Source of the DNA: DASYXW01 sp035934405
GTDB taxonomy: Bacteria > Acidobacteriota > Terriglobia > UBA7540
Assembly: GCA_035934405.1 (NCBI GenBank)
Contig: DASYXW010000040.1
Span: 1-37,988, forward strand
Length of the DNA: 37,988 nucleotides
Direction: 5' to 3'
Shown here one piece after another: positions 1-7,999 of this stretch. The number at the start of each line of letters is the position of its first letter. Position 1 is the stretch's first letter. The notes under the pieces were generated by a model. The model was not told the DNA's origin, made no database searches, and saw nothing but the letters and a program-made list of their open reading frames with translations. The translations under genes were made by a program, and so were the position numbers.

Positions 1-157
1 CGGCCTACCGGCCACCCTCTCCCCTCGGAGAGGGCTATTTCCCTCGTTTTTGTTCCCCCTCTCCCCTGGGGAGAGGGTGTCCCGGCTTGCCGGGACGGGT
101 GAGGGGTCCTTTCCTGGTGGCCAGGATATAACGCGGTTTTCCGTCACCAAGTACTAG
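1..157 (-). mobile_element. MITE-like element, left copy (cut by window edge)
   Basis: This is the reverse complement of 3178-3334, with 155 of 157 bases identical and no indels. It ends at 143-157 in the terminal repeat gtcaccaagtactag and continues off the window to the left. It carries the same internal hairpins as the right copy, including the ccctctcccc-type palindrome and the cccggc/gccggg stem. No reading frame in it looks like a protein. It ends 26 bp from the stop codon of the SBBP gene, so it may also act as that gene's 3' end or terminator. The palindromic CTAG at the tip fits a 4-bp target preference of some IS5-type transposases, but that link is an inference. Confidence 0.75.
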
Positions 158-183
158 CCTGGCTCGGGCCGCGGGGCCTCGCT

Positions 184-3147
184 TCAGTTCACAACCAGCG
201 TTAGCGTGACGCTGTGAGATAACGATCCCGCCGTGGCCGTGACGGTCAGCATGTAAGTGCCGGGCGTCGTTCCGGGATTGCCACCGCCGCCACCGCCGCC
301 ACCGCCGCCGCCACCTCCTCCCCCTCCGCCACAGGCAGACATTGCTGCGGCGAGCAATAAGGACAAGACGAAAGCGGCGAGCGTCGGCCGCACGCTTCCG
401 CGTTTCCGTTGTGTTCCGAGCAACGCTAGAGCGGCAAGCGCAAGAGACAGAATTAGCAGCCTGGCCAATGGACTCAGGCCGGGTTGTGGGCGGGGCGGCG
501 CGGCGCGCCACCACGGGAAGGCCGCCGTAGCCGCCGTGGTGGAAACCGACACCATGGCGGTTGCGGCATGCTGTCCATCGAGTGTGGCGGAGCCGGGCGT
601 GACCGTACAGGTGGATTCCGAGGGCGCCCCCATGCAGCTCAGGGACACAGCCTGGTTGAAGCCGCCGCTTGGAGTTACGGTGAGTGTGTAGGCGGCGGCT
701 TGCCCCGCCGAAACCGTGACGCTCGAAGGCGAGGCGGTAACTGAATAGTCCGACGGAAACTTGGAAACGAAAGCGTCAAACGAGCCTTGGTTGATGGTTT
801 GGAAAGCGTCTTTCGTCACCGGAAAATTGGTCGAGCTTGTACTGCCCGTGAGGTAGGCTGCCCCGGCTGCGTCAACCGCCACGCCCAGGCCGATGTCGTC
901 GCCGGCGCCGCCGAGGTAGGTGGAGTAAAGCAGGCTGCCGCCTCCGGCGGCCAGCTTCGTAAGGAAAGCGTCGGTGTTACCGCCCCCAAACTTGGGCTGG
1001 ATTGCGGCCGCAAGCGGGAAATTGCTGGAGCCGGTCACGCCGGCCACATACGCCGCGCCGGCCGCGTCCACGGCGATGCCGACCCCGAAATCGTTGCCGG
1101 CGCCGCCGAGATAGGTGGAGTATACGAGGCCTGAGCCATCCGGCTTTATCTCGGAGACGAAGGCGTCCGTTCCCCCGGCCAAAGACTTCTGGAAAGGATG
1201 GGCGACCGGAAAATCCGTCGACATCGTTAAGCCGGTGACGTAGGCGTTGCCGCTCGAGTCGACGGCAATCCCCAGGCCGAGGTCACAATTGCCGCCGCCC
1301 AGGTACGTGGAGTATACCAGCGAGCTCGCCCCGGACTTGGAAGGATCAATCTTGGCCACAAAAGCGTCCGAGACGAAGTTGCTGGTGTGTCCGATGGTGT
1401 TAAACGCGCCCCGGGTGGTCGGGAACAAGGTCGATGAAGAAGTCTGCCCCGTGACGTAGGCCACGCCGTTCGAGTCCACGGCAACGCTCGCGGCGCTGTC
1501 GAGAAGATTTCCTCCCAGGAATGTCGAATACTGGATCGCTGAGCCATCGGACTTGATCTTCGTCAAGAAGGCGTTGGAGCCGCCGAGCGAGCCGGCGTTG
1601 TTCTCGGTCTGGAAGGCGCTCGCGGTGGCGGGAAAGTTCGCCACGGAGACGGTAGAAAAGGTCTGGCCCACCACGTAGGCGTCACCGCTCGAATCGAGCG
1701 CGATGCCGGCGGCGCAATCCCCGCCCCCACCTCCCAGGTACGTCGAGAAAACGAGAGAACTGCCGTCGGCGCTCAACTTGGTGACGAAGGCGGCGTTCGA
1801 GCCCTTCAAGCTGGTCTGTCCCGCCAGAGGATTCTTCAGGGGGAAATCCTTCGAGTCGGTGTAGCCGGTTACGTAAGCCTCTCCAGCCGAGTCCACCGCA
1901 ATGCTGCCGACACCGTTCAGCGGAACGAGCACAATGCCGAAGTTCAAGGTGATGTTTTCGTTCCCGCTACCGCCGAGATAAGTGGAATAGACGAGGCCGG
2001 AGCCGTCAGCCTTGAATTTGGTAACGAAGGCATCCTGCATGCCGCCGCTTGCGCCCTGCTCCGGCCCGGCGGTGGGAAAGTCGGTGGAGGTCGTCTGCCC
2101 GGTGACGTAAGCGAAGCCGCTCGAGTCCACCGCGATCGATTGGCCGCCATCCACGTCGTTGCCGCCGAGATAGCTGGAGTAGCTCAAGACGGGATCGATG
2201 ATGAGGGGCCGTGATCGGTCGTAGGGTGCGACGCGGAACCCGACTCGATTTCCCGTCAGATTGTAAGAGCTGGCGACCGGGGTTCGGGATTCGGGGTTCG
2301 GGGTTCGCGAGGGTTGATAGACAACGGGCTTATGGAATCGAACTTCGCCGTCGCCGACTTTCACCACCAAGTCGCCGCTGGCCGTAACGCGGGCTGCGGG
2401 ATTCGGGGTTCGGGATTTGGCCTTCCGACTGGCGACTGCCGCCTCCCTGCTGCCTACTTTCGTGCCGCCGTCCAGCGCGAGCCGAATCGCGCTGGGGTCG
2501 GCGCCGGAGGCGACCACAAAGTCGTATTCGAGTTGCCGCTGATTGCCGTAGTAGACCAGGTCAACGCCCGGGTAAACATGCTGGTATCTCACCCTGGCAT
2601 AACTCGGAACGCCGGTGCGCCAGTCGCTAGGGTTATTCCCGATGAAGTAGTTGGCCCTGCCGGGAAGTTCGTCCGCGACGCTAACCGTTGCGTTCGGATT
2701 GGCGCCGACAAGTTGCATTCGCAGAATCGCCGGTGCTCGGGGTTGGGGTTTCGAGTTTCGGGAAGGAAGAAGTCCTTTCCTTACTCCTGACTTCTGACTT
2801 CTGACTCCTGACTTCCAAAGTTCCAGCACGGCCTCTGCGGGGGTCAGGAAGACGGTGTATCCAACGCCGCGCGCGACGTACCTCGTGTGCGCCTGGCGAC
2901 CGCCCGCCATGTGGCTCTCGGCCGCTTCGAATCCCAGGCTCATCCGGTTGAAGGCAGCGGTAAGTTGTTCGGCTCTTCGATCCCGGTGCGCCGCCGCAGG
3001 AACAGCGGGAGGTCTCGCCGTAGCGCGGTGCAACGGGCGCGCTCCGGTGTGGTGTTCGCCGGCCAATAGCAAAGCGGCGGCAACACACGCCGCCGCGACC
3101 CACCATCCACCCGATGACCAAGACCTATCCAATAGGCGTGGAAACAC
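184..3147 (-). CDS. SBBP-repeat secreted beta-propeller protein with interrupted Ig-like C-terminus
   Basis: A 987-residue exported protein of a class common in Acidobacteriota; its biological role is unknown. It starts at GTG (3147) with a strong AGAAGGAGAT ribosome site just upstream. A hydrophobic signal segment lies near residues 14-30. Residues about 60-320 form the N-terminal domain usually found before SBBP repeats, with LPGRANYFIGN and YPGVDLVYYGN motifs. Seven SBBP repeats follow from about 320 to 760, each with YSTYLGG, a GIAVDSSG-like strand and AYVTG. They predict a seven-bladed propeller. The C-terminus has an Ig-like domain broken by two hydrophobic helices, a lipobox-like MSAC and 17 consecutive glycines. 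Four stretches of 7-bp repeat DNA are translated in frame, near residues 111-124, 127-138, 241-251 and 278-290. The gene sits between two inverted MITE copies. Confidence 0.9.
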   Translation of the reverse strand: MFPRLLDRSWSSGGWWVAAACVAAALLLAGEHHTGARPLHRATARPPAVPAAAHRDRRAEQLTAAFNRMSLGFEAAESHMAGGRQAHTRYVARGVGYTVFLTPAEAVLELWKSGVRSQKSGVRKGLLPSRNSKPQPRAPAILRMQLVGANPNATVSVADELPGRANYFIGNNPSDWRTGVPSYARVRYQHVYPGVDLVYYGNQRQLEYDFVVASGADPSAIRLALDGGTKVGSREAAVASRKAKSRTPNPAARVTASGDLVVKVGDGEVRFHKPVVYQPSRTPNPESRTPVASSYNLTGNRVGFRVAPYDRSRPLIIDPVLSYSSYLGGNDVDGGQSIAVDSSGFAYVTGQTTSTDFPTAGPEQGASGGMQDAFVTKFKADGSGLVYSTYLGGSGNENITLNFGIVLVPLNGVGSIAVDSAGEAYVTGYTDSKDFPLKNPLAGQTSLKGSNAAFVTKLSADGSSLVFSTYLGGGGGDCAAGIALDSSGDAYVVGQTFSTVSVANFPATASAFQTENNAGSLGGSNAFLTKIKSDGSAIQYSTFLGGNLLDSAASVAVDSNGVAYVTGQTSSSTLFPTTRGAFNTIGHTSNFVSDAFVAKIDPSKSGASSLVYSTYLGGGNCDLGLGIAVDSSGNAYVTGLTMSTDFPVAHPFQKSLAGGTDAFVSEIKPDGSGLVYSTYLGGAGNDFGVGIAVDAAGAAYVAGVTGSSNFPLAAAIQPKFGGGNTDAFLTKLAAGGGSLLYSTYLGGAGDDIGLGVAVDAAGAAYLTGSTSSTNFPVTKDAFQTINQGSFDAFVSKFPSDYSVTASPSSVTVSAGQAAAYTLTVTPSGGFNQAVSLSCMGAPSESTCTVTPGSATLDGQHAATAMVSVSTTAATAAFPWWRAAPPRPQPGLSPLARLLILSLALAALALLGTQRKRGSVRPTLAAFVLSLLLAAAMSACGGGGGGGGGGGGGGGGGNPGTTPGTYMLTVTATAGSLSHSVTLTLVVN
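2279..2816. repeat. Four 7-bp degenerate repeat tracts inside the SBBP gene
   Basis: The tracts are at about 2279-2308 (units such as ggttcgg and gattcgg), 2400-2420 (gattcgg, ggttcgg, gatttgg), 2735-2761 (related, more diverged) and 2783-2816 (acttctg and actcctg). Each keeps a 7-bp period, so 21 bp encodes a 7-residue repeat such as SRTPNPE. They fall between conserved blocks of the N-terminal domain and keep the frame open. The same acttctg-type unit occurs between genes at 29564-29598, which supports insertion of an intergenic repeat type into the coding region. Confidence 0.7.
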
Positions 3148-3165
3148 TTTATCTCCTTCTCCCCA

Positions 3166-3177
3166 TGCCGATCGGCA
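3166..3177. promoter_or_regulatory. 12-bp perfect palindrome in the SBBP leader
   Basis: TGCCGATCGGCA is a perfect palindrome lying directly against the MITE terminus and about 18 bases upstream of the SBBP start. It could be an operator half-site pair or a remnant of the insertion site. There is no independent evidence for binding. Confidence 0.25.
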
Positions 3178-3406
3178 CTAGTACTTGGTGACAGAAAACC
3201 GCGTTATATCCTGGCCACCAGGAAAGAACCCCTCACCCGTCCCGGCAAGCCGGGACACCCTCTCCCCAGGGGAGAGGGGGAACAAAAACGAGGGAAATAG
3301 CCCTCTCCGAGGGGAGAGGGTGGCCGGTAGGCCGGGTGAGGGGTCACGTTTATAGGTCCCGTCCTTAGGCTTCTTTCTAACGCGCATTAATGTCACCAAG
3401 TACTAG
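3178..3406 (+). mobile_element. Complete MITE-like element, 229 bp
   Basis: The ends are ctagtacttggtgac (3178-3192) and its exact complement at 3392-3406. Weaker pairing extends to about 29 bp, including cgcgtta at the same offset from each end. Inside is an 11-bp inverted repeat (3229-3239 with 3333-3343) around several hairpins: tcccggc/gccggga, the palindrome at 3258-3278, and a second ccctctcc/ggagaggg-type stem near 3301-3320. The element is largely palindromic and has no transposase, as expected of a MITE. It lies in the divergent region between the SBBP gene (minus) and the GloVer gene (plus), so it may shape transcription of both. The SBBP start is only 30 bp from its edge. Confidence 0.8.
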
Positions 3407-3413
3407 GGTGGAT

Positions 3414-3442
3414 TTGACAACCGCGAAGAGGCGGCGTACGCT
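3414..3442 (+). promoter_or_regulatory. Candidate sigma70-type promoter for the GloVer gene
   Basis: A perfect TTGACA (3414-3419) is followed after 17 bp by TACGCT (3437-3442), a weaker -10. It starts 8 bp outside the MITE terminus and lies about 55 bp upstream of the start codon at 3497. Confidence 0.5.
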
Positions 3443-3496
3443 CCGACCGCAGCCACACCCATAACCGAAAGCCGCAAGTATGGCGAGGAGGGTAAG

Positions 3497-4981
3497 ATGG
3501 ATAAACTTAATTGGGTGAAGACTGCCTTCTGTCTCTTTCTGCTGTGCGCAGCGACGACGATTGCCGCGCAGGCGCAGACGTTCACGACCCTGAACAGCTT
3601 CAATTTCACGGACGGTCGCTACGCCAATGTGGGATTCACGCAGGCCGACGACGGCCTCTTCTATGGGGCAACGTCCTACGGCGGGGCCTTCAACGAGGGG
3701 GTCATCTTCAAACTCAGCATCAACGGCGCGCTGACGCGGCTGCTGAGCTTCGACGGAGCCAACGGCATAAACCCCACTGGAAACCCGATCCAAGCCACAG
3801 ACGGGAACTTCTACGGGCCGGCGGGTGGCGGGCTCAATGGCGGCGGAATCATTTACAAGCTGGCGCCAAACGGCACGTTGACCACACTGCATGACTTTTG
3901 CTCCCAAAACAACTGCGCCGACGGGAACGGTCCGAACAGGCTGATTCAGGCTACTGACGGCAACCTGTACGGAACAACAACGAGCGGCGGGGCCAATGTA
4001 AGCTGCTTTTTTGGCGCCGGCTGCGGCACCGTCTTCAAAATCACACCCGGCGGCGCGCTGACCACACTTTACAGCTTCTGCGCCCAGGCCAATTGCACGG
4101 ACGGCGAGGGTCCGCGCGGGCCGTTGCAGGAGGGCACGGACGGCAACTTCTACGGCGTAACAGCTTATGGCGGGAAGCTGACCTGCAACGGCGGCGACGG
4201 TTGTGGGACAATCTTCAAAATCACGCCAGCGGGCGTCCTGACAACGCTTTATGGATTTTGCTCCGAGAGCGCCTGCGCCGACGGCAATACTCCGTTCTAC
4301 GGATTGATCCAGGGCTCTGATGGCAACTTCTACGGGACGGTGTCCAGCGGCGGCAACGGTAACTGCCCCTTTGGATGCGGCACCGTCTTCAAAATCACGT
4401 CCGGTGGCACGTTTACGATCGCGCATTCCTTCGATTCGACGGACGGTGATGACCCCGACTCTATCGTCCAAGGGAGCGACGGGAACTTCTACGGGACGAC
4501 AGTCATCGGTGGAACCAGTACCTCCTGCATCCTCGGCTGCGGTACCGTCTTTGAACTTACCCCGACTGGCGTCCTGACGATACTGCACAGCCTCGACTAT
4601 GGTGCCGGCGAAGGTGACGAACCCTCGGGGCTGGTGCAAGGAACCGACGGCCCCTTTTACGGGGAGACGACAATCGGCGGAACCATAACCCGCGATTGCC
4701 CGTCCGGCTGCGGCACGATTTTCGGCGAGGCCGTGGGCCTCGGTCCATTTGTGGAAACGCAGCCCGTCTTCGGCAACGTTGGCGCGCCCGTCAGGATTCT
4801 AGGGAACAAACTGGCCGGCGCAACCAGCGTCACGTTTAACGGCACGGCGGCTACGTTCACCGTAGTCTCGCCGTCCCTCATCACGACCACCGTACCCACG
4901 GGCGCCACCACCGGCACAGTCCAGGTAGTAACGCCCAGCGGCACGCTTTCGAGCAACGTGCCCTTCCGGGTGCTGCCATAG
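3497..4981 (+). CDS. GloVer (TIGR03803-like) repeat secreted protein with C-terminal IPT/TIG domain
   Basis: A 494-residue exported protein. Residues 1-26 form a clear Sec signal peptide ending near AAQAQ. The middle carries seven copies of a DGNFYG-type motif, each followed by a GTVFK(I/L)TPxGxLTTL-type strand, which fits the Gloeobacter/Verrucomicrobium repeat family. Seven units suggest a propeller, but that is inferred. Several repeats carry extra cysteine pairs (FCxxxxCxDG). The last ~85 residues resemble an IPT/TIG immunoglobulin-like domain (GNKLAGATSVTFNGTAA). The start follows an AGGAGG ribosome site. Function is unknown; surface adhesion or carbohydrate binding are possibilities. 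It is transcribed away from the SBBP gene, and an array of palindromes begins 5 bp after its stop. Confidence 0.88.
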   Translation: MDKLNWVKTAFCLFLLCAATTIAAQAQTFTTLNSFNFTDGRYANVGFTQADDGLFYGATSYGGAFNEGVIFKLSINGALTRLLSFDGANGINPTGNPIQATDGNFYGPAGGGLNGGGIIYKLAPNGTLTTLHDFCSQNNCADGNGPNRLIQATDGNLYGTTTSGGANVSCFFGAGCGTVFKITPGGALTTLYSFCAQANCTDGEGPRGPLQEGTDGNFYGVTAYGGKLTCNGGDGCGTIFKITPAGVLTTLYGFCSESACADGNTPFYGLIQGSDGNFYGTVSSGGNGNCPFGCGTVFKITSGGTFTIAHSFDSTDGDDPDSIVQGSDGNFYGTTVIGGTSTSCILGCGTVFELTPTGVLTILHSLDYGAGEGDEPSGLVQGTDGPFYGETTIGGTITRDCPSGCGTIFGEAVGLGPFVETQPVFGNVGAPVRILGNKLAGATSVTFNGTAATFTVVSPSLITTTVPTGATTGTVQVVTPSGTLSSNVPFRVLP

Positions 4982-4985
4982 ACCA

Positions 4986-5135
4986 TTTGGAGTGCGGTAG
5001 CTTGCTACCGCTTTCCCGTCAGGCCAGCCCCGATGTATCGGGGCCAGCTTGCTGGCCGTGAAGCCTCGCAGGGCTGGCGACCGGCTGCGAGCAAGCTCGC
5101 AGGGCGAAAGCGGCAGCAAGCTGCCGCACTCCAAA
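4986..5135. repeat. Palindrome array sharing the core AGCTTGCT
   Basis: This 150-bp array is bounded by ~30-bp inverted arms (4986-5015 and 5106-5135) that differ at two positions. It contains gcggtagcttgctaccgc (4994-5011), ccccgatgtatcgggg (5028-5043), ggccagcttgctggcc (5042-5057), ctgcgagcaagctcgcag (5085-5102) and gcggcagcaagctgccgc (5110-5127). Four of the five palindromes have the same core AGCTTGCT or its complement, with different stems. The two differences between the outer arms are compensatory: each arm keeps its own hairpin. It starts 5 bp after the GloVer stop codon and could end that transcript, though there is no T-run. Confidence 0.75.
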
Positions 5136-5195
5136 AGGTGCGGGCTGCCCAGGCAACGGCGATAGGTCTTCGCCTTTCCGGGCCGAAGAAAAGTC

Positions 5196-5239
5196 TTGAC
5201 AAACAGGTCGCCAGGACGTTATACTCCTTATTCGTCCTG
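5196..5239 (+). promoter_or_regulatory. Strong sigma70-like promoter with an inverted repeat across the -10
   Basis: TTGACA (5196-5201) and TATACT (5220-5225) are separated by 18 bp. A 7-bp inverted repeat, CAGGACG (5212-5218) and CGTCCTG (5233-5239), brackets the -10, a layout typical of a repressor operator. The transcript would run into the AT-rich tract and possibly on to the phosphatase gene at 5850. Confidence 0.6.
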
Positions 5240-5256
5240 AATCTCGCTGGATTTGT

Positions 5257-5849
5257 TTGATAGTGAGGAACTTAGCTCCATTTTCGCGCTCCCTCCCCCT
5301 ACCCGCCATCCTGCACCAAACAAGCCCAAGAGCGAAGCTAACCGACTTAAGCTATTGTCCACAAACGAGATATTGTAAAAACGGCGGGAGCGAAGCTAAC
5401 TCAATTAAACCATTGATATCAAACGAGATAGACCAAAAAACGCAAGAAGCGAAGCTAACCTACCTATCGTTCTCATTACAATGCAGATACAGCGAAAAAA
5501 CACCTCATTTTGCGGAAATAATAAGAATGGATCTCGAATTCCACCAGGAACCGAGCCTGAATGTCGGCGAAAATCGGCCTACCGAACCCATGGTGAACAA
5601 GCCTAGTTGCTACATAGCATTAGCACCAGATTTGACCCCTAAATTTGAAAAACTCGAGGGGGGCGAACCCAAAGCGAGTAACTCAAGTGGAATCAGAAAC
5701 ATATTTCGTTTCTCGACCCCTCGTTTGCGAAAATCTCATTCCGACGCTACAGGACCGCCGCAGGACCGCCGTCGCGGGGAAGCAGGGAGGAAGAAGCATC
5801 TCACACTTTTTTCGGCATGGCTGGGGCCATGCCCTGACGATTTTTCCTA
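5257..5849 (+). other. AT-rich tract with a ~58-bp repeat; probably non-coding
   Basis: The tract between the promoter and the phosphatase is AT-richer than its surroundings. Three copies of a unit begin gcgaagctaac at 5332, 5390 and 5449 (spacing 58 and 59 bp), with a second conserved block acgagata and an A-run in each. The 197-codon open frame across it resembles no protein I know. The middle copy is read in a different frame from the other two, which argues against repeat selection at the protein level. A related unit recurs at 14247 and 14315. It could be a long leader, a non-coding RNA or a decayed dispersed element. Confidence 0.5.
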
Positions 5850-7958
5850 ATGCCTAATGATGGACGCCACGTGTTCGCTCCTCTGCTCCGCGAATATCGC
5901 AAGCACCGCATGGCGCGATTCACCTTCTGGGTGCTCGCGTATGGCGCCGCCCTGTGGCTGGTGGACCGCTTCCGCGGCGACGTGCCCGGCCTCTGGTCCA
6001 TTTTCTGGTTGGCCCTCATCGTGGCCGGCGTTTACTACTTGTTCCGTTTCGGCAAGTTCATCAAGCGCCACCTACTCTGGCACCTGCGGCGCCGCCTGAT
6101 TCTGACCTATTTTTTTATCGCCGTGGTGCCGATCCTTCTCATCCTGGGCCTGGTCGGTCTGGGCCTCTATATCATCAACGGCCAGTTCGCCTCCTTCCTG
6201 GTGGCTTCAAAGTTCCGGAATCGCGCCGACGAGCTGCAGCAATTGAGCCGGCTCGTTTCACATCAGCTTGATCACCTGCCTTCCGGAACCCCTGCCGCCC
6301 GGCTCGATCAGTTGCAGGGTTTTGTGATGACCGATCTCAGAGAGCACAGCGCGAGCTATCCGGGCCTTGAGATTAGCCTCCGCCTGGGATCGGCCGCACG
6401 CGCCTTCCGCCTCGATGCCGGAAGCCCGCCGCCGCTCGTATCGGCCCCGGCGTGGCTCAAAACTGACGATTTTGCCGGCATCGTTCTCGATGGTGGTCAA
6501 TTGGTATTGCGGGCCTTGGACCGCCGTCCCACGGAAGAGGGCCCCTTCACCATTATTCTTTCCCAGCCCGTCTCGCCCGAACTCCTGGACCAGGTGGGCC
6601 AAGGAATCGGCCCCATCGGCCTTCTCAAGGCACGCACTCTGAGGGCGGGCGAACAGCGGCCCAACGTGGTGATAACCACGACCACGCCACAAGGGCAGAC
6701 GGTTGAGGAAACCAGCGAAACCATCGTTCGTTCGAAATCGCTTCAGGTTCCGCCGCCGGCCAACCGCTTCGATTGGATGGTCTACAACGTGGCGACGCTG
6801 GATCCAATTTCCTGGAACGGACTTTACGGACGGCCCGATGAAGCCGGAGGGGGCGCGTTCTACGTCAGCACCCGAATTCTGACTCTCGACCGGCAACTGG
6901 TCTCCAGTCTGGGCCAGTTCTCCAATCTTTACTGGGTTGCTTTCGCGGTGGTTGCCGTTTTGTTCCTTATCCTGGAGCTGGTGGCCCTCGTAATCGGGGT
7001 TCAATTGACGCGCTCCATCACCACCACGGTCGACAAGCTGCACCTGGCCACGGAACGCGTCAAGGCCGGCGATTTCTCGCACCGAATCAACCTTCCGGCG
7101 CGCGACCAGTTGACGGCGCTCGGCGGCGCTTTCGACGGCATGACGGCTTCCGTGGAACGGCTGCTGCGCGAGTCGCTGGAGAAAACTCGGCTCGAAGGCG
7201 AGCTCGAAATCGCACGGGAAGTCCAAAACAGCCTCTTCCCGCAGACCGTCCCGGAGGTCCCCGGCCTGCGGCTCTATGGAGTTTGCAAGCCGGCGCGGGT
7301 GGTGAGCGGCGACTACTACGACTTCCTGAGGCTGAGTGAAGGCCGCATCGGCCTGGTGCTGGGCGACATCAGCGGCAAGGGAATATCCGCCGCGCTCCTG
7401 ATGGCGTCCATTCAATCCGCTCTGCACGCCCAGTTTTACACCAATGGCAACCGTTCTGCCGGAACCGCGCACGCCGTTCCGATTTCCCCGATTTCCACGG
7501 GCGAAGTGGTTTCGCGCTTGAACCGCCAGCTTTTCGCCTCCACGCCGCGCGAGAAATACGTCACGTTCTTTTATGCGGTCTACGATCCGCAGACGCGGAA
7601 GATGTCATACACCAACGCCGGTCACCTTCCCCCGGTTCTGTTTCGCTCCGGCCGGATCGAGCGGCTCGAGGCCGGCGGCACGGTGGTGGGCCTCTTCCCG
7701 GTGGCCCGGTACGAGCAGGCGGAAATCCAGCTTGAACCCGGCGATACGCTCCTAGCCTACACGGACGGCATGACGGAGCCGGAGAACAGCTACGGCGAGG
7801 AGTTTGGCGAGGAGCGCCTGCTCGAAGTGGCCGGGCGCACTTTGAGTTCCTCGCCCGAAGCGATGGTGGAGGAGATTTACCGCAGCGTGAGCGATTGGAC
7901 CGGCAGCCCGGAACTGCAGGACGATATGACCCTGATGATTGCCAAGGCGATGCCCTGA
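5850..7958 (+). CDS. Membrane SpoIIE/RsbU-type PP2C serine phosphatase with HAMP domain
   Basis: A 702-residue inner-membrane protein predicted to dephosphorylate a regulatory partner, in the manner of RsbU or SpoIIE acting on anti-anti-sigma proteins. Hydrophobic segments lie near residues 22-39, 47-67, 84-110 and 350-375. A sensory region of about 240 residues sits between the third and fourth. A HAMP domain (around 377-430, GDFSHRINLPARDQ) leads to a short coiled linker and the phosphatase domain (about 465-700). Metal-binding motifs are intact: GDYYDF, LGDISGKGISAALLMAS, TNAGHLPP, AYTDGMTEPEN and QDDMTLMI. No strong ribosome site precedes ATG 5850, so the start is provisional. No STAS or anti-sigma partner gene is nearby. 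Confidence 0.88.
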   Translation: MPNDGRHVFAPLLREYRKHRMARFTFWVLAYGAALWLVDRFRGDVPGLWSIFWLALIVAGVYYLFRFGKFIKRHLLWHLRRRLILTYFFIAVVPILLILGLVGLGLYIINGQFASFLVASKFRNRADELQQLSRLVSHQLDHLPSGTPAARLDQLQGFVMTDLREHSASYPGLEISLRLGSAARAFRLDAGSPPPLVSAPAWLKTDDFAGIVLDGGQLVLRALDRRPTEEGPFTIILSQPVSPELLDQVGQGIGPIGLLKARTLRAGEQRPNVVITTTTPQGQTVEETSETIVRSKSLQVPPPANRFDWMVYNVATLDPISWNGLYGRPDEAGGGAFYVSTRILTLDRQLVSSLGQFSNLYWVAFAVVAVLFLILELVALVIGVQLTRSITTTVDKLHLATERVKAGDFSHRINLPARDQLTALGGAFDGMTASVERLLRESLEKTRLEGELEIAREVQNSLFPQTVPEVPGLRLYGVCKPARVVSGDYYDFLRLSEGRIGLVLGDISGKGISAALLMASIQSALHAQFYTNGNRSAGTAHAVPISPISTGEVVSRLNRQLFASTPREKYVTFFYAVYDPQTRKMSYTNAGHLPPVLFRSGRIERLEAGGTVVGLFPVARYEQAEIQLEPGDTLLAYTDGMTEPENSYGEEFGEERLLEVAGRTLSSSPEAMVEEIYRSVSDWTGSPELQDDMTLMIAKAMP

Positions 7959-7999
7959 ATACCCGGCCCGCCCACATCAGACTGGAAAGGAGTTTCGGC

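Noticed and set aside
35..514. 159-codon minus-strand frame at the left edge
   Set aside because: It is made of translated MITE sequence plus a shadow of the SBBP C-terminus.
5332..5510. CRISPR-like spacing of repeats
   Set aside because: Only three copies, with similarity spread over the whole unit, no constant repeat with unrelated spacers, and no cas gene.
5257..5850. 197-codon open frame in the AT-rich tract
   Set aside because: No known family, start without ribosome site, and the three DNA repeats are read in different frames.
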